A stretch of 64,000 nucleotides of DNA, from the NCBI GenBank assembly GCA_016873735.1, contig VGWD01000002.1, forward strand, positions 62,001-126,000. Direction: 5' to 3'. Under the pieces are notes generated by a model. The model was not told the DNA's origin. It did not search any database and saw only the letters and a program-made list of their open reading frames with translations. This stretch comes from Ignavibacteria bacterium (lineage in GTDB: Bacteria; Bacteroidota; Ignavibacteria; Kapaibacteriales; UBA961). Below are positions 1 to 9,605 of the stretch, piece by piece. The position numbers were made by a program, and so were the translations under genes. Within the stretch, counting starts at the first letter, position 1; each line of letters begins with the position of its first letter.

Positions 1-3000
1 TGAACATAGTCAATGCATAGGATGGTTCTATACATGTAGCATTGATTGCAGCTTGAATGGAAAATATTTGATTTTCCACATCGCCCAAGTATGAAGTGGC
101 ATGTATGCTGAACAATGGTGAACTAGGGAATTCAGGAAGTGAAGTCATTGAACGAGCTTGTATTATGGCTTTCCCATTTACGAAGTCATGAGATACTACT
201 TGTATGTTCCAGTTTCCTAACTGAGAACTTATAGAATCCATTTTCAGTAGAGAATATGGATAGGTAACCGTGAATAAAACGCTATCAATGCGCGGGTATG
301 GTAAGCGACGTTGCGCTGAAAGCGAAATGTCAAAACGAGTATTCTCTCCGGGATAATATGCGATAGATCCAGTGGGATTTCCATTGATTAAGGTGCTCGA
401 AGGCATACGCTCACCCGAACCGACGAGGACTGTTTTATACATTGACCCATTCTCTGCGGTGCATGTCAATAATGCATTTACTTGACCAATGCTGTCAGGA
501 GTAAAGCCAATCGGAACTTTCGCATAACCTTTTGCGGGAATGATGATCGGTGCATTTGCCGTATAAAATACTTTTGAAAATGCATTACCCGGAAGATCTC
601 TGATTGATATATCGATGATGCTTATGTTTTGATCATTTGGATTGTTTATGATGAGATCTTTAATTGCGATGTCGCAAGTCAATACTGATCCCATATCCAA
701 AACTGTATCAATCAATAAACCTTTGCTCATTCCAATACCCTGAATTAATACACTATCCAACTTGATGGGTTTTTGTTCCGGGCCTGGCATTGCATCATGC
801 GTAAAAATGAGATGAGCGGTTCTATTACCGGCTTTCACCGGTTTGAAGCCAATCTTCGTTGTATGCTTAGATCCGTCAATTATACTTGGAAGTGGATCGG
901 TATCTATAATGAAAAAATCACCTTCGGGGGAATTGATTGAGATTGTATTCAATGAAAGAGGCATTGTGGTTGAGAAATTTGAAACAAGAATCTCGCCTTG
1001 CTCAGAAGTTGTCAGACCGACGCTTGCATCCGAAAATGTATATCCTGTGGCAGTGAAGGAAGGAATTCCTCCTTTGCCTTTCAAAGAGGCAATGAGTGGA
1101 TCGGTAAACTGATCAATTGAAATCAACAATGAGTCAGCATAAGGGATTGTGTCATTCGGAACAAAATTACATGGAATATCCAAGCTTGAAGATGCCTTCA
1201 GAGTAAAGGGCATGCTTGGTAAGGAAGGACAAATAAATGCATTGGAAGACCCCAATGCTATGCTGGTCACTCGAATATCATCATCGCCGGTATTTCTCAG
1301 TTGAAGTATTTTTTGCTCATTAGTCATGATTCTTTGCAATCCCCAATCTTGATCTGATACTGAAGCACCGATGGAAATTGCATCCATATTGATGATGCCG
1401 GATACAGAAGTGCAGGCATTTCCGAATGTGATTGTTGCTTGTTGTTGCCCTTTTTCCAGTGGAGTGAATCTATATGTGACAGCAATGCAAGTGTCTCCCG
1501 GTATAATTGTTCCGGCCTTCGGTTCCAATACAGATAGACCTTTTGCATTGAGTATAACGGCTTCATCAAGTATGATTGGGGTATCGGATTTATTACATAG
1601 ATAACTCGTCAAAACAGTGTCAATCGTTGATCCGATGATTGCAGCGGGAATATCAATCTTGAATTGATTCAATGTCAAAAGAGGATTTATCACAGAACTT
1701 TGAGCATCACTTTGATCAGGCGGTGTGAAAATTCTTCCCGACATGCGAATGGCAATGTCTTGTTTGCCTGCGCTTTTGAACGTAGTATCAGGTAGCGTTA
1801 TGGTATTTGCAAATGAGCGAACAGTATATAAAGTGCCTAGAGAATCTTTTGATGAATCGGCCGGGAATCGATTATATCCAGGTGAGATGGAATCACGTAA
1901 TGACAGAAAATCTCCTCGATCATTGAAGAGCAATGTAAAGGGTCTTATACCTATTGCATTGATGGTTGCGGTTCCCCCAACTTTCATTGGGACGGATAAT
2001 TGACCTTCATATAGACCTATGAGATAATAATTGCCTATGCTGTCTTTACCGATTGATTGTGCAGTGAGACTTTTCTGTGTGCCAAGGAGTTCTTTGGACC
2101 AATCGACGCTGCCCGATGAAGTCACTTTTTGAAGAATGATGGAAACTCTACCAGAATTCACTGTTCTTGTTATGTCTGTTGCGGAAAACATGTCATCATT
2201 CTTATCCATCAAAACCGCTTTTCCCGAAGCAAGTGTATAAGGTAGAAATTGAGTAAAAAATTGTACTCCGGTTCGCAGCCAAAGTACATTTGCTTCACGC
2301 ATACGTGCAAGAAACATGTCTTGATTTCTTGTCGATGCTATTTGTTGTCCATTCACATTCAATTGTCGCTCATATTGTCCTATGTATGCAAATGATGAGG
2401 CATGCTCATTTGCTGATATACCATAGCCAATGTCAGTGCCCGTTCCAAATGCATGAATATTCGTCATGCCACCGGTTCTTGTTGTTCGCGCTGCAATGCG
2501 AAACAGATATTGTCCATTCATTTGCGCTTTCCATTGATGACTCAATCCGGTTGCATTATTACTGATGAGCTGCCATGTATTTCCATTATTGGTTGAATAT
2601 TGCAAACGGACTGTATCGCTTGCATCAATTCCACCCCATGTGATAAGAATGCTATCACATGAACTGAGTACTTCACCTCCATTTGGCGAAACAATCACAA
2701 CTTTCTTTGCACCACCGCTGAGCGAAACATATTCCGAGTTGCAAGGGACCGCATTGATACGTAAGCGACCACTTCTGATATCACGAGGAGTTGTTTGCGT
2801 GAATCGTATCGTAATGATTCTAGATTGTCCTGATTTCAATGTGAAAGGCGGAGCTGTACCGCCCCAATCCGAGACTCTGAAATTAGCCGGGAGAGTGGAT
2901 CCATCACCGGTAATGGAGATGTCTGCATTTCTTGCAGTGATAGTTATCTGCTGCGTTGCTTGTTGCCCTGGAAGTATATCCGGAAAAGGAGGAAGCACCA

Positions 3001-3928
3001 ATTGTGAAACTTGTAGGGAAGCAACAGATGAGGGAGGCGCAACATATGTGAATGTCTGCCTCAAATTCGTGGGCTTATATGTGATTTGCACATTCCGATT
3101 TCTGCTTGCTTCAGTGCAACCTACCGGAGCAATGTATGAAAGCCAGCAATATGTTGTTGTTGGTCTTTTGCTACCCAAATCTTTGTAGACATTCACGAGC
3201 AATTCTTCAGTGAATGCAATCGAAGTCGTTCCACCGGTTTTATCTGCTATTTCTCTAAGTTCCGGACTGGCGTCAAAAGATAAAGCAATTGCATACAATG
3301 TTGCCTGCAGTTGATTGAGTTGATTGATGATGCTTGCAATTGGCGGATCTTGATTAGGTGTTCCATCTGTCAGGAATACAACTGCACGTCTTATCCATGA
3401 AGGAGTTTTCTTCAATAAAGCAACAGCGCTTTTCTGAGGATCAATGAGTGGGGCTTCATAATTTGTGGCACCCAATCCAAACTCTATACTGTCGATAGCT
3501 TCATTGAGTGGACGAGCGGTTGTCTTGAAATCACTGAGAATATATGATTGACCATTGAATGTGACAATTGCACATTGTGTGGTTCCATTGAAAATCAATG
3601 AATTGATGAAATTCTTTGCTCCATTTTTCATCCATTCAAGTTTTGTTCTCCCATTACTCATGCGCTCATTCATTGACTCACTGATATCGATCACAAGCAC
3701 AACGCTAATGGATGGATCATTCACTGCAGTTGAACATTCAACGGATAAACCATTTGTCATTGGAATGCCATTTTCCATCACAGTAAAATCAGCTGTTTTA
3801 GCATTCGTGAAGATTGAACCTCCGCCATATGCACGAATCGTAGGAAAATTCTGAGGATCAATGCCTGAAAATTGCGCTGAAAGAATCGTTGCTGACAATA
3901 AACAAATGATTGAGAAAAGAAAACGCAT
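1..3928 (-). CDS. Large secreted vWA-domain protein with repeated Ig-like/choice-of-anchor segments (C-terminus truncated by window edge)
   Basis: Minus frame open from ATG at 3928 through position 2 (no in-window stop, so absent from the ORF track). Starts MRFLFSIICLLSATILSAQFSG (signal peptide). Complete MIDAS: VVLVIDISESMN, later GLGATNYEAP and VVFLTDGTPN. C-terminal part reads PTGSIAYYPGENTRFDISLSAQRRLPYPRIDSVLFTVTYP, cohesin/anchor-like. Confidence 0.85.
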   Translation of the reverse strand, partial: MRFLFSIICLLSATILSAQFSGIDPQNFPTIRAYGGGSIFTNAKTADFTVMENGIPMTNGLSVECSTAVNDPSISVVLVIDISESMNERMSNGRTKLEWMKNGAKNFINSLIFNGTTQCAIVTFNGQSYILSDFKTTARPLNEAIDSIEFGLGATNYEAPLIDPQKSAVALLKKTPSWIRRAVVFLTDGTPNQDPPIASIINQLNQLQATLYAIALSFDASPELREIADKTGGTTSIAFTEELLVNVYKDLGSKRPTTTYCWLSYIAPVGCTEASRNRNVQITYKPTNLRQTFTYVAPPSSVASLQVSQLVLPPFPDILPGQQATQQITITARNADISITGDGSTLPANFRVSDWGGTAPPFTLKSGQSRIITIRFTQTTPRDIRSGRLRINAVPCNSEYVSLSGGAKKVVIVSPNGGEVLSSCDSILITWGGIDASDTVRLQYSTNNGNTWQLISNNATGLSHQWKAQMNGQYLFRIAARTTRTGGMTNIHAFGTGTDIGYGISANEHASSFAYIGQYERQLNVNGQQIASTRNQDMFLARMREANVLWLRTGVQFFTQFLPYTLASGKAVLMDKNDDMFSATDITRTVNSGRVSIILQKVTSSGSVDWSKELLGTQKSLTAQSIGKDSIGNYYLIGLYEGQLSVPMKVGGTATINAIGIRPFTLLFNDRGDFLSLRDSISPGYNRFPADSSKDSLGTLYTVRSFANTITLPDTTFKSAGKQDIAIRMSGRIFTPPDQSDAQSSVINPLLTLNQFKIDIPAAIIGSTIDTVLTSYLCNKSDTPIILDEAVILNAKGLSVLEPKAGTIIPGDTCIAVTYRFTPLEKGQQQATITFGNACTSVSGIINMDAISIGASVSDQDWGLQRIMTNEQKILQLRNTGDDDIRVTSIALGSSNAFICPSLPSMPFTLKASSSLDIPCNFVPNDTIPYADSLLISIDQFTDPLIASLKGKGGIPSFTATGYTFSDASVGLTTSEQGEILVSNFSTTMPLSLNTISINSPEGDFFIIDTDPLPSIIDGSKHTTKIGFKPVKAGNRTAHLIFTHDAMPGPEQKPIKLDSVLIQGIGMSKGLLIDTVLDMGSVLTCDIAIKDLIINNPNDQNISIIDISIRDLPGNAFSKVFYTANAPIIIPAKGYAKVPIGFTPDSIGQVNALLTCTAENGSMYKTVLVGSGERMPSSTLINGNPTGSIAYYPGENTRFDISLSAQRRLPYPRIDSVLFTVTYPYSLLKMDSISSQLGNWNIQVVSHDFVNGKAIIQARSMTSLPEFPSSPLFSIHATSYLGDVENQIFSIQAAINATCIEPSYALTMF

Positions 3929-3997
3929 GAAACAACTAAGCTTGATAATAAATGTACACATATGCAAAATTGCTCATTTTTTACGCCTTGACAATAG

Positions 3998-4708
3998 TCA
4001 TTCAAAGTGAATAGAGCTGATAGCTGCCAATGCCAGAGCAGCCGTTTCGGCTCTTAATCGTGAGTGACCCAAACGGATGGGGAATATATTGGAAAATGAG
4101 CGTAGTAATGTCAATTCTTGCTCGGAAAACCCACCTTCCGGCCCAATGCAAAGAAGTATCCCATTATTTTTTGAAAGCTGTTCTTCTTTTGGAAATGCTG
4201 TGTTTCCATGGATATCTCCCATAATGACGGTGGAATATGTTGTTGCAATACCCTGCAATGAATCAAATTGCCCCAATGCATGAAGAGTTGGCAATATGGA
4301 ACGTTTTGATTGTTTCATTGCCGCTATGGCTTTTGCATTGAATCTTTCCATATCAAAAGAATGAACTTGAACTCGATCGCTGATGATTGGATAAATATCC
4401 GTAATGCCAAGCTCGGTCAATTTCTCAATGATATATTCCATGCGATCTCTTGATGATAAAAGTGGCAATGCTATGCCAAATCGAAAAGACAATTCATGTG
4501 CATTGTGTCTCACTTCTTCAATAGCAAGTGTATAGATTCCCAGATTGATCTCCATGATTTGTGCTTTTGCAAGAATTCCGGAACCAGATGATAGGAGCAC
4601 TTGATCATGCTCGCGAAGCCGCAGAACTTTCGCATGCTTTGATTCATCGGAATCCAATATGATGATTGTACTTTCAGATGTAAGATGTGGGGAATACAAA
4701 CATTCCAT
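3998..4708 (-). CDS. rsmE: 16S rRNA (uracil(1498)-N(3))-methyltransferase
   Basis: C-terminal LCIGPEGGFSEQELTLL...LGHSRLRAETAALAL signature of RsmE. Confidence 0.95.
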   Translation of the reverse strand: MECLYSPHLTSESTIIILDSDESKHAKVLRLREHDQVLLSSGSGILAKAQIMEINLGIYTLAIEEVRHNAHELSFRFGIALPLLSSRDRMEYIIEKLTELGITDIYPIISDRVQVHSFDMERFNAKAIAAMKQSKRSILPTLHALGQFDSLQGIATTYSTVIMGDIHGNTAFPKEEQLSKNNGILLCIGPEGGFSEQELTLLRSFSNIFPIRLGHSRLRAETAALALAAISSIHFE

Positions 4709-4709
4709 G

Positions 4710-5279
4710 TTAAGATCTCTCGAATACCAATAATCGTTCTTTGTGATCTAGCTCTTTCCATGCTCCTGATTCCAATCCATTCAGGAGAAACTTGCCTATG
4801 GCAACACGAATGAGGCGTAATGTTGGATGACCAATGGCGGCAGTCATTTTTCTGACTTGTCTATTTTTGCCCTCACATAAAGTGAGTTCAAGCCAAGTAT
4901 CGGGTATATGTTTCCTCTTTCGAATAGCAGGAATGCGCTCTTGATACATTGGATCGGGAATTAATTGCGCAATGCATGGAAGTACTATATGCTCTTGTAT
5001 GATCAATGTCCCACTTTGGAGAAGCGTCAAATCTTTATCATCAGGTATCCCTTCAACCTGAGCATGATAAGTCCTTGGATGGCGATGCTCAGGTAGAAGT
5101 AAATCTCGATTCAATGCAGGTTCATTCGTCAAGAGCAAGAGTCCTTCCGAGTCTGCATCCAGTCTGCCTAGTGGATATACATCTGTCGGAAGATTGAAAG
5201 ATGCAAGCGTTCCATGCTTCGAACCATCCGATGTGAATTGAGAGATCATGTCATAGGGTTTATGAAAAGCAATCAGCAT
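4710..5279 (-). CDS. Pseudouridine synthase, RsuA/RluE family
   Basis: HKPYDMISQF, YPLGRLDADSEGLLLLTNE (catalytic Asp motif), EGKNRQVRKMTAAIGHPTLRLIRVAIG. Confidence 0.92.
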   Translation of the reverse strand: MLIAFHKPYDMISQFTSDGSKHGTLASFNLPTDVYPLGRLDADSEGLLLLTNEPALNRDLLLPEHRHPRTYHAQVEGIPDDKDLTLLQSGTLIIQEHIVLPCIAQLIPDPMYQERIPAIRKRKHIPDTWLELTLCEGKNRQVRKMTAAIGHPTLRLIRVAIGKFLLNGLESGAWKELDHKERLLVFERS

Positions 5280-5282
5280 GCA

Positions 5283-8200
5283 CTATATTCCTTCTTCATC
5301 AGGTCCAACTTCGCCTCTCATTGGAGGTATGGCATGAATTCTACATAATGTCATGAATGAACAATGTTCACAATCTTGATCCTTTTTTGTTTTTAACTCA
5401 AAATCACCAGCATGAATGGAAGCAACATAATTCTGAGACAGGGGCAACAATTCCTCAGGAGTTAAAGCAACGGATCTTTTTTGTTCGGGATCCATGACTA
5501 CTTTTGAAGTACAATTATGCAGTGAATAATAGACCGCATGATGCGGAGTGCATTGTTCCAGTCCAAATTCAGTTTGCAAAAATTTCTGTGCAGCAAGAGC
5601 ATATAAAGGCATTTGTTGTTCTTTGCCTTTATTGATGTCGGCATTTCCGGGAACATTTTTTCCAGTTTTATAATCAGCTATCACGAAGGAGGAAGAATCT
5701 TCTGAAAGTTCGATACGATCTATTTTCCCTTTGAGAAAAAGTCCTTTACCCAGATCCATGGCCGGAATAGCATCACCCTTATTACCGAAACCAATTTCAA
5801 AGAGTGCTGGCTTATACTGTGATTGTTGCATGTTTTTCCATTCCATGTCAAACCACATATCGAGTCTGCCCTTGATTCCTTTTTCAGGATTACCAAAGAT
5901 TGCCTGCCTTTCAATATCCATGAATGGATGCTGAAAATCAATCAAGCGGAACTCTCTTTCGGCAATTCTGAAGAGTTCACTGCGATAGATATCTCGTTTA
6001 TCCTGATTCATTGACAAAGGTTTCAAAACATATTTGTCATTGATGGGAAAGAGGGGAGATGTATAGAACTGATGCAATACATGATGAAAAAACAAGCCAT
6101 TCTCAAGTGCCGACATCCACATGGTACTTGTCTCTTCTTCAGCAAATCTCAGGACTCTTTTGGCAAAATATTGATAATGACATCGTGCATATTCATTGAG
6201 TTCGGTTATGGAAAAACTTGCTCTTTTTTCAGGAATGATGGTTGTTGGAGCATGTTTCCTTTTGATCTGTTCGAAGGTTGACCATCTAAGTATTTGTTTG
6301 TAGACAAGATGGTCTATATTGTGCTGTTGTTTAATCATCACATCGATAAATTCTTCCTTGGAAGTGAGATATTTCAAGAAAGGAGTTCGTTCATCATCCT
6401 TATGTGATTGCTTGCAAATGTCTTCTTCTACATTCATTCCGATCACGATCATCAATTCATCGAGAAAATGAGAACGCATCAAATCATGTAAATCCGAACT
6501 CAGTGCCGGATATGTCAGTAAAAATGTCCGTGGCTTATTACTTGGTGCATGATGAACAAGCGACAAGTAAAAACTCATGCGCTCCCGACGTATGTGTCGT
6601 TCTTCTGAATCAGGTAATTCACGACCCATGAACGTATCCGCAGTATAGGCCAAAGGTGATGAGCCTTCATGCATTCCACATAAAATGATCGTCGAATATT
6701 CAAGTTCACGAATTTGTTCCATGGAGGTAACTGTTATACCTGTTCCGGGCTTTTCTCGTATCTGAAACTGAGAACCATGTACAATTGAAACAATACACTC
6801 CAAATGCTCTTTGAATGATGCTTGGACATTTGGATTACGATGCATGCGAAGTTGTTTGTATTCATCGAGCAATAAGAAGAAAGCACGCATTGCTCTGACA
6901 TCTCTTTCGATCAATTCCGATGAGGTTTGATGAATATCGACAAGTTCTTGTTGATGTTGATGCTCGGAGAGATCTTCCAGATATGAAATAATCCCGCTTT
7001 TATCTATGATTGATTTCATCAAATCAACTGCTTTTTCAGGATTACACGGAGTATGTACATCAATAAGAAGCTCTTGCAATGCCTTAATAACGTTCGAAAC
7101 TTGATTGACCTCCCCCCTTTTCTTCTCAATGCGATTGATTGCATCTTCATCAGGGCGTATTTGCATAGTTTCATGCATTCTTCTTCTGGAGAGCATGTGT
7201 GAAAAGGATGAGAAAGACAATTCCCATTCTTTTAATCCTTTTCCACCTTTGATCCGCATTGCTCTGATGATTTCATCAAAGGATTGCAATAATTCATGGG
7301 TTGTTTTTACCCCTGGTAATGTGATATACGGATTCATGAGAATTGTACGAATATCCTCGATTCTACATGAGTGACGTATGATATCGAAAAGCAGAAACAT
7401 CGCAATGATTATAGGCGATGTATGCAGTTTTGGTCTGTCGGTAATGTTCACAGGCAAACCATGCAAAGGAAAAATCTCCCTGAACAACCCGGAATATTGC
7501 TCAGGATTTCTCATTGCTATGACAATATTGCTCAATGGTATGTTCTGTGTTGAATGAATCCAACGAACATATCGAGCAATAGCATCTACTTCAGATTGCG
7601 GATTGATGCATTCAAGTATAGTGAAGGGTTGAGCAAATTCAGGTTTGGCCGGTGGTCTTCTACCCGAGAAGAGATAATGTCGAAGGTGATTATGCAAGGG
7701 TTCACTCACACCTTCGGAGGAATCCATTTTATGTGGCTTGAAACCGGTATTTCCCAGTTTGGCAAATGTTTGATCAAAGTTGCCAAAAAGCGGTCCATTC
7801 TCAGGATCATATTCCAAGAAGCAGGCAAATGCTGTTTCCGAACGTTCAAGGGCATCAAGAAAGAGCCATTCCGGTTCGGTAAATTCGGAAAAACCATCCA
7901 TGATGATGGTTCCATACTGTCGTATTGATTTCGGCTGTACAATGATTGCTTGCGTGATGAGTGATAGAAGTGCCGGATAATCGAGAAGATATTCTCTTTC
8001 TAGGATCTGTTCATACTCATACAAAATGGTGGAGAGATCTGAAATTCTTGCAATGTCATGAATTCCATGAATTTCTTTTGGATTGGCAGACCGGACTTCT
8101 GAATTCAATGTTGAGGAGAGTATGCCATCCTTTCGAAGACCGTATAAAACTTCCGCACATTTGTCAATTGTTTGCCGTGATAATGTAGTTCCAAGTCCTC

Positions 8201-8543
8201 TGTAAAAAGGTAAATCAACATTCACCATAGCTTCTTCAAAAAGCATATTCCGATAAGGATCCGAAATGATTCTGTATTTGCCTTTGGGTATGATGAGTGA
8301 ATACACATGTTTTGCAAATTGTTCCAATGTATACATCGGAATATCCGGAACGGGCTTTTTATGCAAAGCAAACATCTCTCGCGTGATCATTCGATCGAGC
8401 ATCCGTTGACGTCTACCTGTGGGAATGATCAGCGTTGTGTTTTCAAAAGAACCTTTTTCAACCAATCTCCCCAAAAAAGCATGAAATCTCCCTTCTGATC
8501 CATGATGATCATGATACCGTTGATTGGCAAATACATATGACAT
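5283..8543 (-). CDS. AddB-like PD-(D/E)XK nuclease family protein with C-terminal Fe-S cysteines
   Basis: FVIADYKTGKNVPG nuclease motif; Cys in YARCHYQYFAKRVL plus CEHCSFMTLC at C-terminus (AddB-type 4-Cys cluster); TSMEQIRELEYSTIILCGMHEGSSP helicase-like motif. Confidence 0.8.
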   Translation of the reverse strand: MSYVFANQRYHDHHGSEGRFHAFLGRLVEKGSFENTTLIIPTGRRQRMLDRMITREMFALHKKPVPDIPMYTLEQFAKHVYSLIIPKGKYRIISDPYRNMLFEEAMVNVDLPFYRGLGTTLSRQTIDKCAEVLYGLRKDGILSSTLNSEVRSANPKEIHGIHDIARISDLSTILYEYEQILEREYLLDYPALLSLITQAIIVQPKSIRQYGTIIMDGFSEFTEPEWLFLDALERSETAFACFLEYDPENGPLFGNFDQTFAKLGNTGFKPHKMDSSEGVSEPLHNHLRHYLFSGRRPPAKPEFAQPFTILECINPQSEVDAIARYVRWIHSTQNIPLSNIVIAMRNPEQYSGLFREIFPLHGLPVNITDRPKLHTSPIIIAMFLLFDIIRHSCRIEDIRTILMNPYITLPGVKTTHELLQSFDEIIRAMRIKGGKGLKEWELSFSSFSHMLSRRRMHETMQIRPDEDAINRIEKKRGEVNQVSNVIKALQELLIDVHTPCNPEKAVDLMKSIIDKSGIISYLEDLSEHQHQQELVDIHQTSSELIERDVRAMRAFFLLLDEYKQLRMHRNPNVQASFKEHLECIVSIVHGSQFQIREKPGTGITVTSMEQIRELEYSTIILCGMHEGSSPLAYTADTFMGRELPDSEERHIRRERMSFYLSLVHHAPSNKPRTFLLTYPALSSDLHDLMRSHFLDELMIVIGMNVEEDICKQSHKDDERTPFLKYLTSKEEFIDVMIKQQHNIDHLVYKQILRWSTFEQIKRKHAPTTIIPEKRASFSITELNEYARCHYQYFAKRVLRFAEEETSTMWMSALENGLFFHHVLHQFYTSPLFPINDKYVLKPLSMNQDKRDIYRSELFRIAEREFRLIDFQHPFMDIERQAIFGNPEKGIKGRLDMWFDMEWKNMQQSQYKPALFEIGFGNKGDAIPAMDLGKGLFLKGKIDRIELSEDSSSFVIADYKTGKNVPGNADINKGKEQQMPLYALAAQKFLQTEFGLEQCTPHHAVYYSLHNCTSKVVMDPEQKRSVALTPEELLPLSQNYVASIHAGDFELKTKKDQDCEHCSFMTLCRIHAIPPMRGEVGPDEEGI

Positions 8544-8567
8544 AGCGTGATGTGTTGATTATACTTA

Positions 8568-9503
8568 TTATTTCTTCTTTATTCCTTCGAACATGTCTCC
8601 GGCACTCATAGCCAAGAGCTCCCGCATGGTTTTATGCATTCCGTCTGTGGAACCATCAAAAAACATGACATTTCCTTTGCCATTTTCAGCAATATGACGG
8701 AGTGTTTCATTCCACATCGAGAATAAGATTACAGATGCATCTGCATGCGCTGAATCCATTTCCTTGATGGCTTCGCTCATTCCTTTTGCCACCTCCTGAC
8801 GGAACAATGCAATACCTTGTCCACGCATTTGAGCAGCTTCTTTTTCGGCAGTTGCACTGATCTTGATTGCATTCCCATCTGCTTCGGCTTGTTTTGTCTT
8901 GGTAATGAGCAATGCCTGTCCTTCATTTTCAGCAGCTGCTTTCAAATTATTTGATGAAACAACCTTAGCCATAGAATCCATGATGATCTGATCGAATGTG
9001 ATATCATTCATCTGAAGATCAATCAAATGATATCCCCAAGATTCGAGTGTATTATCCAGTTGGTCTTTTACATGATCGATAATTTCTCTTCTGAGTGACA
9101 AAATCTCTGATTGCTTTTTAGTCGCAACAAAACTTCTCACGGCCCCTTCAACCGTACGAATGAGAGCTTGCATGAAATTCCGCTCATCGACGAATTTAAA
9201 AGCAACATTCAAAATCGTTTCTTCCTTTTGATCCAAGACCGAATACAGAAGCATTGTTTTGAATTGAACATTTGCCTGATCAATCGTTATTGCTTGAAAT
9301 TCCAATTCCACGGATCGATTCTGCACGCTGATTCTTCTATGTATGGTTTCGATGATGGGAATCTTGACATTCAAACCGGGTGTCATGATTCTTCTATACT
9401 TGCCAAATGAAGTTACTACTGCAACGGTGCCTTGTGCAACTGTTCTCAGCGATAATAAGAGAATGATAAAAAATATGAACCCGAGGAATAAGAAGGCTTC
9501 CAT
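8568..9503 (-). CDS. SPFH/band 7 domain membrane protein (stomatin/QmcA-like)
   Basis: N-terminal TM then VAQGTVAVVTSFGKYRRIMTPGLNVKIPIIETI; likely start is internal Met (MEAFLFLG) of the 326-aa ORF. Confidence 0.88.
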   Translation of the reverse strand: MEAFLFLGFIFFIILLLSLRTVAQGTVAVVTSFGKYRRIMTPGLNVKIPIIETIHRRISVQNRSVELEFQAITIDQANVQFKTMLLYSVLDQKEETILNVAFKFVDERNFMQALIRTVEGAVRSFVATKKQSEILSLRREIIDHVKDQLDNTLESWGYHLIDLQMNDITFDQIIMDSMAKVVSSNNLKAAAENEGQALLITKTKQAEADGNAIKISATAEKEAAQMRGQGIALFRQEVAKGMSEAIKEMDSAHADASVILFSMWNETLRHIAENGKGNVMFFDGSTDGMHKTMRELLAMSAGDMFEGIKKK

Positions 9504-9605
9504 AACCGAACTCCTGAATATAAATAGAAATGTAGATGCAACATACAAAAAATAGCGGGCTTGAGAGATGACTGATTTATCTATTGAATTGCAGATCTTG
9601 GAATA

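Noticed and set aside
2565-3188. 207-aa plus-strand ORF
   Set aside because: Antisense shadow of the large minus-strand vWA gene; no recognisable domain
3778-4005. 75-aa minus ORF overlapping the vWA start
   Set aside because: Out of frame with the vWA gene, which has a clear signal peptide and MIDAS; no domain
7554-7928. 124-aa plus ORF within the AddB-like gene
   Set aside because: Shadow ORF; the opposite-strand gene is continuous and has conserved motifs
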